Assembly (NCBI RefSeq): GCF_014648515.1
Contig: NZ_BMRG01000027.1
Span: 1 to 54,691 of the forward strand
Reading direction: 5' to 3'
DNA length: 54,691 bases
Source: Saccharothrix coeruleofusca
Lineage (GTDB): Bacteria > Actinomycetota > Actinomycetes > Mycobacteriales > Pseudonocardiaceae
The position numbers were made by a program, and so were the translations under genes. Under the pieces are notes generated by a model that saw nothing but the letters and a program-made list of their open reading frames with translations, did not search any database and was not told the DNA's origin. Below, in pieces: positions 43,472 to 51,641 of this stretch (position 1 is the first letter of the stretch; each line of letters opens with the position of its first letter).

Positions 43472-44203
43472 CAGCACGGTGAGCGGCACGCGCCAGGACT
43501 GCTGCCTGGCCCGCTGGGGGTCGGGCAGCGCCCGCAACGCCGCGATGACCGGCTCGACCACCCGGACCCAGGTGGCGTCGTCGACCCGCCACAGGTACGG
43601 GTACTGCTTGCCGGTCAACGCTTTCGCGAAGTCCTCGGGGCTGAACGCCGTCTCGTACGGCCCGGCCCACGACTGCGCGACCACCCGCAACCCCGCGGCC
43701 GCCGCCGCCGCGGCCACGCCTTCGGGACTGTCCGGACGCGCCCGCAGCGGTTCCAGCGCAGCCATCGCCTCGCTCACCGGGTCGGGGTCGCTGACCGTGT
43801 TGCCGTGCAGAGCGACCAACCGACCGCCGGGGCGCAGCACGCGGGCGGCCTCCGAGATCGCTGCACCCATGTCGCTCACCACGTGCAGCACGTGGGCGCA
43901 CACGACGTTGGGCAGGCAGCCGTCCGCGACCGGGAGCGCCACGGCGTCCGCGCGCGCCACCGCGCCGGGGAACCGGTCGCCCGCTTCGCGCAGCATCTCG
44001 GCCGAGATGTCGACGCCGACCACGGGGTGCCCGAACTCCCGCAGCCCTGCCGCGACGGCGCCGGTGCCGATGCCGACCTCCAGCACCGCACCGGGCACCA
44101 GGTGGCGGGCGATGATGGCCGCGGCGGTCTGGCCGCGCTCCAACCCGCCCCGCGAGTTGTCGTACTGCTTGGCGATCCGGTCGAACGACGATGATTGCGC
44201 CAC
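43460..44203 (-). CDS. Class I SAM-dependent methyltransferase
   Basis: A 247-aa methyltransferase of the Methyltransf_11 type: VLEVGIGTGAVAAGL is motif I, VVGVDISAEMLREA motif II, and AARVLRPGGRLVALHG motif III. The start is the GTG at 44203; no ribosome site is seen. Substrate unknown. It is convergent with the ferredoxin and lacks the CRP/FNR-type site, so whether it belongs to the biosynthetic cluster is open. Confidence 0.88.
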   Translation of the reverse strand: MAQSSSFDRIAKQYDNSRGGLERGQTAAAIIARHLVPGAVLEVGIGTGAVAAGLREFGHPVVGVDISAEMLREAGDRFPGAVARADAVALPVADGCLPNVVCAHVLHVVSDMGAAISEAARVLRPGGRLVALHGNTVSDPDPVSEAMAALEPLRARPDSPEGVAAAAAAAGLRVVAQSWAGPYETAFSPEDFAKALTGKQYPYLWRVDDATWVRVVEPVIAALRALPDPQRARQQSWRVPLTVLVKG

Positions 44204-44318
44204 AGCGACAGCTTAGTGCGTCCGAGGTGGATGGTCACCGGTTCGACCAGAGGGCAACCGCACTGCTCGCGGCCGTCGCCGATGCGCAGTATCGGCTTGC
44301 GGGACAACGAGAAGCCTC

Positions 44319-45041
44319 TCACCGCCGGGACCCGCCGGGTGGGTCGATGCCCGCGAGCCGGGTCTGCGTCCCGTGGTGCAGGTGGAAGCGCTCGAACGCC
44401 AACGGGTCGACCGCGGCCGGATCGTCGAGCAGGGCGATCACCGCCGCGCCGCTGGCCGTGCGGCGGACCGTCGCGTCGATCCCCGGCGGCAACGGCGGCA
44501 TCCGCCGGTACAGCTCGGCGGTGACGTAGGTCCACCACCCCATCCGCTCGGGCCTGCGGCCGGGTGGTGGGGGAGCGTCGGAGACGGGCTTGGTCAGCGA
44601 CGGGTACACCTGCTCCAGCGACCACTCGTCCTCGACCCGCCCGAACAGCGCTCCCGTCCGCTCCGCGACGGCCACCCACAACTCGGTCAGGCCGCCGTGC
44701 AGCCGCCGGTAGGGCTCCGCCTCGGGAACGGGGGACCGCCAGGTCCAGCAGGAGTCCAGCGACAGGACGACGGCGCTCGTCTCCGGGTCCGTCGCCAGCC
44801 AGATGTCCACCCCTTCGGAGTTCCACAGGTTCGTGGCGATCGTCCCCGCGGCCAACCCTGCGACCAGTTCGCGGTGGTCCAGCAGCAGTAGGTCGCCCTC
44901 CCGCTGGAAGCCGTTGATCGCCCCGTCCGGCCGGTGCGGTGACAGTCCCGCGTTCCCCGCGAGCGCCAGCACCGTCTCGACCAGGTCGGCGGTCAACGAG
45001 CCGGGCGGCAGGGACAACGACCACCACCAGTCAGAACCCAC
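44319..45041 (-). CDS. Hypothetical protein
   Basis: A 240-aa soluble protein I do not recognise. It starts with a Trp-rich GSDWWWSLSLPPG and has TNLWNSEGVDIWLA and LSLDSCWTWRS in the middle. There is no signal peptide or membrane segment. Codon use matches its neighbours. It probably lies outside the biosynthetic cluster. Confidence 0.7.
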   Translation of the reverse strand: MGSDWWWSLSLPPGSLTADLVETVLALAGNAGLSPHRPDGAINGFQREGDLLLLDHRELVAGLAAGTIATNLWNSEGVDIWLATDPETSAVVLSLDSCWTWRSPVPEAEPYRRLHGGLTELWVAVAERTGALFGRVEDEWSLEQVYPSLTKPVSDAPPPPGRRPERMGWWTYVTAELYRRMPPLPPGIDATVRRTASGAAVIALLDDPAAVDPLAFERFHLHHGTQTRLAGIDPPGGSRR

Positions 45042-45275
45042 GGCCGGTCATTGTGCCCCAGGAGGCGCTCACCGGTTCATCGCGGAGCCACGGCTCGGGG
45101 TGGCGGCCCGATCGGCTCAACCGAGCGGTCGGAGCGCGGGCGTTTCCCCCGGTTCCCAGCAGGTGAACGCCGAAACGCAAGATCGCGGCCGGAAGGTACG
45201 GTCCGTCGCGCAAGCCCTGATGGGGCTCATCGGGGGAGCTGTCGTCTGCTCGACGAGCAGGGAGGGAGACCAACT
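45042..45275. other. Intergenic region between divergent genes
   Basis: No gene recognised. It should hold promoters for the hypothetical gene (minus) and the lipoprotein gene (plus); GGGAGGG lies 8 nt before the lipoprotein GTG. Confidence 0.4.
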
Positions 45276-46433
45276 GTGCGTCGTCCTGTGTCCGGCACCG
45301 CTGTCGCCGCGCTCGCGCTGACCGGCCTCATGGTGCTGAGCGCCTGCGCGAAGGACTCCGGCGGCACCACCGCGGCGACCGGCGTCGTCGGAGCCGGTTG
45401 CGAGTTCGCGACCCCGCCCGCCGCGCCAGCCGCCGCGACCACCAGCGCCGCGGGTCGCCGGGAGGCCGAGGGCGAGCAGGTGGACGGGAGCGCGCTGAAG
45501 ATCGGCTTGGCCTACGACATCGGTGGTCGTGGTGACGCCTCGTTCAACGACCTCGCCGCCGCCGGGTTCGACCGGGCGATCCAGGACATGGGGGTGCGCA
45601 AGGAGAACACCCGCGAGGTCTCCGCCGCCCCGGCCGAGGACGAGTCGGTGAAGCAGTCCCGGCTGCGCCAGCTCGCGCGCGAGGGCTTCGACCCGATCGT
45701 CGGCGTCGGTTTCGCCTACACCGAGGCGCTGCGGGTCGTCGCGCCGGAGTTCCCCGACGTCCGGTTCGGTCTGGTGGACTCGGCGGTGGAGGGCGCGGCC
45801 AACGTCACGCCGCTGGTCTTCGCCGAGCAGGAGGGGGCGTTCCTGGCGGGCGTCGTGGCCGCGTACCAGAGCAAGAAGTGCCACGTCGGTTTCGTCGGCG
45901 GCGTCGACATCCCGCTGATCCGGAAGTTCGAGGCCGGTTACACCCAGGGCGCGAGGGCCGCCGCGCCGAAGGTCGTGGTCGACAAGAAGTACATCACGCC
46001 CGCCACCGACTTCAGCGGCTTCCAGGACCCGGCGAAGGGCCTGGAGACCGCGAAGGGGCTCATCGCCGAGGGCGCGGACGTCCTCTACCCGGCCGCGGGT
46101 GCTTCCGGCATCGGGGTCTTCTCCGCGGTGAAGCAGGCGGGCGTGCTGGCGGTCGGGTGCGACGCCGACCAGTACAACCAGCCGTCGCTGGCGGACAGCA
46201 GGGACGTCATCGTCGCGTCCAGCCTCAAGCGCGTCGACGTGGCGGTCTACGACTTCTTCAAGGCCGCCGCGAGGAACGACCTGGCTTCGCTGCCGAAGGT
46301 CTTCGACCTCAAGGTCGACGGTGTCGGCTACGCCACCTCCGGTGGCAGGATCGACGCGAAGCTGCAGGGCATCCTCGAAGGGTTCAAGGCCCAGATCATC
46401 CAGGGCTCGATCAAGGTCGCGGACAAGCCGTAG
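45276..46433 (+). CDS. BMP-family substrate-binding lipoprotein
   Basis: A 385-aa extracellular binding protein. The signal peptide ends in the lipobox LMVLSAC, so the cysteine would be lipidated. An Ala/Thr-rich linker follows, then the BMP fold: KIGLAYDIGGRGDASFNDLAAAG, FAEQEGAFLAGVVAA, GFVGGVDIPLIRKFEAGY. BMP proteins bind nucleosides for ABC uptake; no permease or ATPase genes are adjacent. Start is the GTG after GGAGGGAG. Confidence 0.92.
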   Translation: MRRPVSGTAVAALALTGLMVLSACAKDSGGTTAATGVVGAGCEFATPPAAPAAATTSAAGRREAEGEQVDGSALKIGLAYDIGGRGDASFNDLAAAGFDRAIQDMGVRKENTREVSAAPAEDESVKQSRLRQLAREGFDPIVGVGFAYTEALRVVAPEFPDVRFGLVDSAVEGAANVTPLVFAEQEGAFLAGVVAAYQSKKCHVGFVGGVDIPLIRKFEAGYTQGARAAAPKVVVDKKYITPATDFSGFQDPAKGLETAKGLIAEGADVLYPAAGASGIGVFSAVKQAGVLAVGCDADQYNQPSLADSRDVIVASSLKRVDVAVYDFFKAAARNDLASLPKVFDLKVDGVGYATSGGRIDAKLQGILEGFKAQIIQGSIKVADKP

Positions 46434-46438
46434 CCGCC

Positions 46439-47224
46439 GTGGACCAGCCGCTCAGCGCCACGCTCGTCGTCGACGACGGCACCGGGATCGCCTACCACCG
46501 CTGGGAGCCTGACCCCGGCACCGACCCGGACCCGGTGCCGGTCGTGCTCCAGCACGGCTTCGCCGCCAACACCGCGGTCGAGTGGGCCGACCGCGGCACG
46601 GTGGCCGCCTTCACCGCCGCCGGGCGCGGCGTCGTGGGGGTCGACGCCCGCGGCCACGGCCGGTCCGGGAAATCGCCCGACCCGGCCCGTTACGGCGAGC
46701 GCCGCATGGCCCGCGACCTGCGCGCGGTCATCGCCGCTCTGGGCGTGCCCGCCGTGGACCTCGTCGGCTACTCGATGGGCGCGGTCGTCGCCCTCCTGAC
46801 CGCCGCCGAGGAACCCGCCGTGCGCAGGCTGGTCATCGGCGGCGTCGGCGCCGGAGTCGTCGAACTCGGCGGCGTCGACACCCGCGTGCTGCCCAACGAC
46901 GTGCTGTCCCTGGCCCTCCTCGCCGACGCCCCCGGCACCCTGCCGCCCGAGGTCGCGGCCATGCGCGCGTTCGCCGAGACGGTGGGGGCCGACCTGCCCT
47001 CCCTGGCCGCGCAGGCCCGCTCCGCGCACCGGGGGCGCATCGACCTGGCCGCCATCGCCGCTGCGACCCTCGTCATCGCCGGTGACGTCGATCCGCTGGC
47101 GCAACGCCCGCACGTCCTCGCCGACGCCATCCCCGACGCCCGCCTCCGCCTGCTGCCGGGAGACCACGGCGTCGTGGGCAGCCCGGCCTTCCGGGCCGCG
47201 GCCGTCGACTTCCTGCGGGGTTGA
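46439..47224 (+). CDS. Alpha/beta hydrolase
   Basis: A 261-aa alpha/beta hydrolase: QHGFAANTAVEW oxyanion region, GYSMGA nucleophile elbow, a VIAGDVDPLAQ acid and a GDHGVVGSP histidine. It begins 5 bp after the lipoprotein stop with a GTG and may be co-transcribed. Substrate unknown; it resembles general esterase/epoxide-hydrolase-like enzymes. Confidence 0.88.
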   Translation: MDQPLSATLVVDDGTGIAYHRWEPDPGTDPDPVPVVLQHGFAANTAVEWADRGTVAAFTAAGRGVVGVDARGHGRSGKSPDPARYGERRMARDLRAVIAALGVPAVDLVGYSMGAVVALLTAAEEPAVRRLVIGGVGAGVVELGGVDTRVLPNDVLSLALLADAPGTLPPEVAAMRAFAETVGADLPSLAAQARSAHRGRIDLAAIAAATLVIAGDVDPLAQRPHVLADAIPDARLRLLPGDHGVVGSPAFRAAAVDFLRG

Positions 47225-47528
47225 CGCCCGCCCAAGCCCCCGGCGCGACCGGCTCCCACCGGACGGGACGGGCTCGCGCCTGATCGCTCCAGCGGTTGAC
47301 AAGAATGATTTCGATCAATATGGGAGCGCATTTTCCGCGTGGTGTGGCGCACGTTGCTTGACTTATTTGAAGAGCGCCGGTTTTACTGCCTCCGCACGTT
47401 GTCCTACCGGCTGGTAGGTGATCTCCGTGCTAATGGTACGAGGGCAGGCGCGCCCATTCCCCGTTGTGCTCGACATCTTTGTCGCGCGCACCGGTGGGTG
47501 CCGCCTGCGGTAAACCGGGGAGTCCGGA
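47225..47528 (+). other. AT-richer intergenic region with a promoter
   Basis: About 300 bp without a gene, unusually A/T-rich for this window. It holds the promoter described separately and a small CCTACC/GGTAGG hairpin (47403-47418). The leader from that promoter to the next gene would be about 200 nt; I see no riboswitch that I recognise. Confidence 0.5.
47296..47324 (+). promoter_or_regulatory. Consensus sigma-70 (HrdB-type) promoter
   Basis: TTGACA, 17 bp, TATGGG: the -35 is perfect and the spacing optimal. It should drive the secreted glycosidase-like gene. Confidence 0.75.
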
Positions 47529-48806
47529 ATGGCCCTGTTCGACCGCCGCCACCGCGTCCGCCACCGGCTTGCGCGCCGCAGCCGGGGCGGCATACTGCTC
47601 AGCGTCGTGGCCGGTGTCGCGGCGGCGCTGCTGGCCGCGCCGTCGGGCGCGACCAGCGCCGTCGAGTCCTCGGCGGGCGGAGGCGGAGCGGTGAAGTCCT
47701 TCTGGCTGCACTGGAACGGCACCCCGGTGTCGGACGAGGTGCTGGCCACCGAAGCGCGCAGGCGCGCCTACATCGTGCTCAACGCCTGGGAAGGCGCGCT
47801 GGTCCCGAAGCTGAAGGCGGCGAACCCGGAAGTCCAGGTGTTCGTCTACAAGGACCTGTCCTCCACGCGCAGCTACGCCTGCCGCGGCGGCGTGGACGAC
47901 GCGCAGCTGCCCACCGGCGTCGGGTACTGCCAGGCCGAGCGGGAGCACCCCGAGTGGTTCCTGCTCGACCAGGGCGGTCGCCGGTTCGAGTACAGCGGCT
48001 ACGCCGGGCACTGGCAGATGGACGTCGGCAACCCCGCCTACCAGGACGCCTGGGCCGCCAACGTGGTCGGCAGCAGCAAGGCCGCCGGGTTCGACGGCGT
48101 GCTGATGGACAACGCGCTGTTCCCGTGCGACGCCTACCACGAAGGGGTCTGCCCGGCGAAGTACCCGACCGACGCGGCCTTCCAGGACGCCTACGAGTCG
48201 ATGCTGGCGGGCACCCGCGACCGGTTCACCGCGGCCGGGTTGAAGACGGTGGCCAACCTGTCCAACGCCCGGCTGCACGCGGGCGCCTGGGACGCCTACA
48301 CCGAGCACCTCGACGGCGGGTTCGACGAGTGGTGGCTGACCTTCGACGACACCAACCTGCTCTCGGAGTACCCCGAGGGCTGGAGCAGGCAGGTCGACCA
48401 GATCGCCGCCAACGAGGCCCGCGGCAAGATCACCTGGGTGCAGCCCCACCACAGCGCGGGCGCGGAGCGGCCCCGCCGGTACGCGCTGGCCAGCTACCTG
48501 ATGGCCGCCGGTGACCGGACCGCGATCGCCGGCGTGGAGCGGACCGACGGCTACGGCGACCCCTCGCCGTGGCACGCCGAGTACGACTGGGACCTCGGCA
48601 CGCCGACCGGGCCCTACCGGTCGGTGGCCGCGAACGTCTTCCGCCGCGACTTCTCCTGCGGCACGGTCCTGGTCAACGCCAACCGCACGGACAGCCCGCC
48701 GACCACCGTGCGGCTGGAGCAGGGGCAGGTCGACGAGCGCGGCGCGACGGTCTCCTCGGTCTCGCTGGCGGGCACCTCCGGGGCCATCCTCCGCAAGCCC
48801 TGCTGA
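47529..48806 (+). CDS. Secreted putative glycoside hydrolase (GHL15-like)
   Basis: A 425-aa exported protein. A twin-basic start (RRHRVRHRLARRSRGG), a hydrophobic stretch and an ATSAVES region look like a signal peptide, possibly Tat. The mature part has a TIM-barrel-like pattern: VKSFWLHWNGTPVSDEVL, FDGVLMDNALFPCDAY and GGFDEWWLTFDD, with acidic residues where glycosidases have theirs. I recognise it as similar to putative glycosyl hydrolase family 15-like proteins; the substrate is unknown. Confidence 0.78.
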   Translation: MALFDRRHRVRHRLARRSRGGILLSVVAGVAAALLAAPSGATSAVESSAGGGGAVKSFWLHWNGTPVSDEVLATEARRRAYIVLNAWEGALVPKLKAANPEVQVFVYKDLSSTRSYACRGGVDDAQLPTGVGYCQAEREHPEWFLLDQGGRRFEYSGYAGHWQMDVGNPAYQDAWAANVVGSSKAAGFDGVLMDNALFPCDAYHEGVCPAKYPTDAAFQDAYESMLAGTRDRFTAAGLKTVANLSNARLHAGAWDAYTEHLDGGFDEWWLTFDDTNLLSEYPEGWSRQVDQIAANEARGKITWVQPHHSAGAERPRRYALASYLMAAGDRTAIAGVERTDGYGDPSPWHAEYDWDLGTPTGPYRSVAANVFRRDFSCGTVLVNANRTDSPPTTVRLEQGQVDERGATVSSVSLAGTSGAILRKPC

Positions 48807-48851
48807 CCGGGGTTCCGGCGGCGGGCACCACCCGCCGCCGGGACACCCCGG
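48807..48851. terminator. Bidirectional hairpin terminator
   Basis: A GC-rich hairpin with a 9-bp perfect upper stem (GGCGGCGGG/CCCGCCGCC) and a lower CCGGGG/CCCCGG stem with a small bulge, lying between convergent genes. Confidence 0.75.
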
Positions 48852-48872
48852 ATCTCCCTGCTGCTCCTGCGG

Positions 48873-49652
48873 TCAGTCGCGCACGTGCAGCCTGAAACCC
48901 GTGCGGCCCGCGGGCTCCAGCCCCTCCTTCAGCTGCAGCGAGGGGATCTCGTAGTCACCGGAGTTCTGCCGCCGGAACGCGATCGGCTCGGTCGACTCCA
49001 GGGTGAGCAGGCGCTGCTCCCACGCCTTGGCCGCGTCGGCGTACTCGTCGGCGGTCATCCGGTCCACGGCGTAGAGGACGAACGGCGGCAGCACCTCGAT
49101 GCCGGGGTGGTAGAGGATGCCGTGCTGGATCGGGAACAGCAGGTCGTCGATGGGGCCGTTGATCCCGCGAGGGGCGTAGTGCGCCTCCGGGCCGCCGGTG
49201 GTCACCACCAGCATGCCCCGCCGACCCGCCAGGGTGCCTTCGCCGAAGCGCTCGCCGTACCGGGTGTCGCTGTGCTCGCCGACGCCGTAGGCGAAGTGGC
49301 AGGTGAACACCCGGTCCACCCAGCCCTTGAGGATCGCGGGCATCGTGTACCACCACAGCGGGAACTGGAGGATGATCGTGTCGGCCCACAGCAGCTTCTC
49401 CTGCTCGGCGAGCACGTCCGGGGTGAGCGCCCCGGCGTCGAAGGCCCGGCCCGAGTCGCTGTTGATCTTCAACGGGCTCGAAGCGTAGGGACCGTAGTCC
49501 GCGGCGTCCACGACCGCCTTCCAGTTCATCGCGTACAGATCGCTCACCCGCACCTCGTGCCCGGCGGACTCCAGTGTGGACACCGCGAGGTCCTTCAACG
49601 AGCCGTTGAGCGACTTCGGCTCGGGGTGGGCGTAGACGATCAGCACCTTCAT
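48873..49652 (-). CDS. NAD(P)H dehydrogenase (quinone), flavodoxin-like fold
   Basis: A 259-aa NQO1/MdaB-type reductase. KVLIVYAHPEPKSLNGSLKD is the FMN/FAD phosphate loop, LQFPLWWYTMPAILKGWVDRVF the conserved middle, and TTGGPEAHYAPRGINGPIDDLL the late flavin motif. It reduces quinones by two electrons. It is divergent from an MmyB-type regulator, a common pair in actinobacteria, suggesting redox or toxin control. Confidence 0.92.
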   Translation of the reverse strand: MKVLIVYAHPEPKSLNGSLKDLAVSTLESAGHEVRVSDLYAMNWKAVVDAADYGPYASSPLKINSDSGRAFDAGALTPDVLAEQEKLLWADTIILQFPLWWYTMPAILKGWVDRVFTCHFAYGVGEHSDTRYGERFGEGTLAGRRGMLVVTTGGPEAHYAPRGINGPIDDLLFPIQHGILYHPGIEVLPPFVLYAVDRMTADEYADAAKAWEQRLLTLESTEPIAFRRQNSGDYEIPSLQLKEGLEPAGRTGFRLHVRD

Positions 49653-49791
49653 GGGAACTCCTCAAGATCGGGTGCTCCCGATCCTGGGCGTCGCGGCACC
49701 CGGTGTTCAGGGACGCTTCCACCGTCGGACGGGACTTCCTGGTAATGGCAGGACCACCTTCGCCCGCGCCACCGGGGCCATACTGGTGGGC
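49653..49791. promoter_or_regulatory. Divergent control region with two inverted repeats
   Basis: GATCGGG-TGCT-CCCGATC (49666-49683) lies just before the quinone reductase start; TCCTG-N7-CAGGA (49737-49753) lies before the regulator. Either could be the regulator's operator. Confidence 0.45.
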
Positions 49792-50640
49792 ATGGACGAT
49801 CTCGCGGGCTTCCTGCGGACCAGGCGTTCACGGGTCGACCCGGCGACGGTCGGCATCCCCACCGACCGGCGTCGCCGGGTCGCGGGGCTGCGCCGCGAGG
49901 AGGTCGCGCACCTGTCCGGTGTCAGCGTCGACTACTACGTGCGCTTGGAGCAGGGCCGCGCGACCCAGCCCTCCGAGCAGGTCCTCGACGCGCTGGCAGG
50001 CGTTCTCGGTCTCGACGAGACCGAACGCGAGCACCTGCACCGGCTCTCCCGGCAGCGCCACCGCCGCGCAAAGGTGCCGAGCGGACGAGTCAGGCCGGAG
50101 CTGCTGCGCGTGCTCGACCTGGTCGCGGGCGCACCCGCGATGATCATGGACTACCGCTTGCAGGTGCTCGCGGGCAACCACATGGCCCGCCTGCTGTTCG
50201 GCAAGCCGATACCGGGCCTGAACATCGCCCGGCACGTCTTCCTCGAAGAGGGCCCGCACGGCCTCTACGCGGACTGGGAGCACTGCACCCTCGACGCGGT
50301 CGGGCACCTGCGCCTGGCCGCGGGCAAGTACCCCGAGGACCCCCGGCTCACCTCGCTCGTCGGCGAGCTGGCCATGGGCAGCGAGCGCTTCCGCCGCCTC
50401 TGGGCGCGCGCGGACGTCCGCGCTCGCACGCACGGCCGCAAGCGCTACCGGCACCCGTTGGTCGGGCGGCTGGAACTGCACCAGGAGAACTTCGCGCTGC
50501 CGGATGAATCGGGCGTGGAACTGGTCGTGCTGTCCGCGCCTCCCGGCAGCCCCGCCGAGGACGGGCTGCGTCTGCTCGCGAGCCTGGGGGCGGACAGCGG
50601 TGACGTGCAGCAGGCGGTGAACGCCCAGGTCCGCGAGTAG
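49792..50640 (+). CDS. XRE-family regulator, MmyB-like
   Basis: A 282-aa regulator: N-terminal XRE helix-turn-helix (GLRREEVAHLSGVSVDYYVRLEQGR) and a C-terminal MmyB-like PAS-type ligand domain (MDYRLQVLAGNHMARLLFG; HPLVGRLELHQENFALPDE). Such proteins usually repress an adjacent reductase gene and respond to a small lipid-like ligand. It is divergent from the quinone reductase. The second ATG, in frame with the HTH, is used as start. Confidence 0.92.
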   Translation: MDDLAGFLRTRRSRVDPATVGIPTDRRRRVAGLRREEVAHLSGVSVDYYVRLEQGRATQPSEQVLDALAGVLGLDETEREHLHRLSRQRHRRAKVPSGRVRPELLRVLDLVAGAPAMIMDYRLQVLAGNHMARLLFGKPIPGLNIARHVFLEEGPHGLYADWEHCTLDAVGHLRLAAGKYPEDPRLTSLVGELAMGSERFRRLWARADVRARTHGRKRYRHPLVGRLELHQENFALPDESGVELVVLSAPPGSPAEDGLRLLASLGADSGDVQQAVNAQVRE

Positions 50641-50713
50641 TCCCGGCGACATCCAGCGCCCGCGAATCGACACGCGAAAGCGGATGTTCCACGTCGGGCA
50701 CACTTGCGCCGTG

Positions 50714-51565
50714 ATGTTGCACGATCTTGGGGCGGCGGTGCGCAGGTTGCGCGAGAACGCGGAGCCCAGCGCGATCGGACTGCCGGGCGGTGGACGGCGG
50801 GTCCGCGGGTTGCGGCGGGAGGAGCTCGCCGAGCTGGCCGGGGTGTCGGCGGACTACGTGCGGCGGTTGGAGCAGGGGCGCAGGCACCCGTCCGCCGGCG
50901 TGGTGAACGCCATCGCCCGCGCGCTGCGGTTGGAGCGGGCGGAGTACGAGCGGCTGTGCGCCCTGGCCGGGTACGCCGCGGCCGACGGACAGGTGCCGAG
51001 CGAGGCCGGGGTGGCCGCGCTGCGGCTGCTGGAGCGGTTCGCGGACACCCCCGCGTTCCTGGTCGACGCGGCGTGGAACGCGGTCGCGGTCAACGCCACG
51101 TGGGCAGCGCTGGGCTGCGGAGCGCCGACCGGGCACGCCCTGGACTGGAACATCGCGTGGCGCACGTTCCGCAACCCGCTCGGCGGGATCAGCCGGACCG
51201 AGGAGCACGCGGTGGGTTTCCAGGCGATGCTCGCCGCCCGGCTGCGCGACACGTCCTTGCGCTATCCCGCTGACCAGCGACTCGCCGAACTCGTTGACGA
51301 GCTGCGGAGCGAGAGCAGGCCGTTCGACGCCCTGTGGCGCGCCTCCAGACCGGTCGCGGGCTACGACAACCGCGCCGTGTTCCGCCATCCGGACGGCGAA
51401 GCCATCACGCTGGACGGCAACCTGCTCGAAGTGCCGGAGGACGACCTGATGCTGGTGGTCCTCACCGCGGCACCGGGCTCGGCCGACGCGGCGCGGCTGG
51501 GCGAGGTCGTCAGCGCCTCCGACGAGCAGCCCGTCATCAGGGTGGGCCAAGCCGGCCCAGGCTGA
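50714..51565 (+). CDS. XRE-family regulator, MmyB-like (second copy)
   Basis: A 283-aa paralogue of the previous regulator: GLRREELAELAGVSADYVRRLEQGR for DNA binding, and a C-terminal MmyB domain with DAAWNAVAVNATWAAL and FRHPDGEAITLDGNLLEVPEDDL. A GTG lies one codon before the ATG. There is no ribosome site, so it may be leaderless. No divergent target gene is present; it may act on its neighbour or itself. Confidence 0.9.
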   Translation: MLHDLGAAVRRLRENAEPSAIGLPGGGRRVRGLRREELAELAGVSADYVRRLEQGRRHPSAGVVNAIARALRLERAEYERLCALAGYAAADGQVPSEAGVAALRLLERFADTPAFLVDAAWNAVAVNATWAALGCGAPTGHALDWNIAWRTFRNPLGGISRTEEHAVGFQAMLAARLRDTSLRYPADQRLAELVDELRSESRPFDALWRASRPVAGYDNRAVFRHPDGEAITLDGNLLEVPEDDLMLVVLTAAPGSADAARLGEVVSASDEQPVIRVGQAGPG

Positions 51566-51641
51566 CTGAGCCGGTGGGAGCAATCCTCTGAGCACCCGTC
51601 GGATCATCGGCGGCGAGCCGAGCGGGCAGGAGGAGTGCGCA

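Noticed and set aside
47403-47418. Riboswitch or attenuator before the glycosidase-like gene
   Set aside because: Only a 6-bp hairpin; no conserved motif recognised.
45276-48806. Part of the biosynthetic cluster
   Set aside because: BMP lipoprotein, hydrolase and secreted glycosidase-like genes lack the shared promoter and have no evident role in the pathway.
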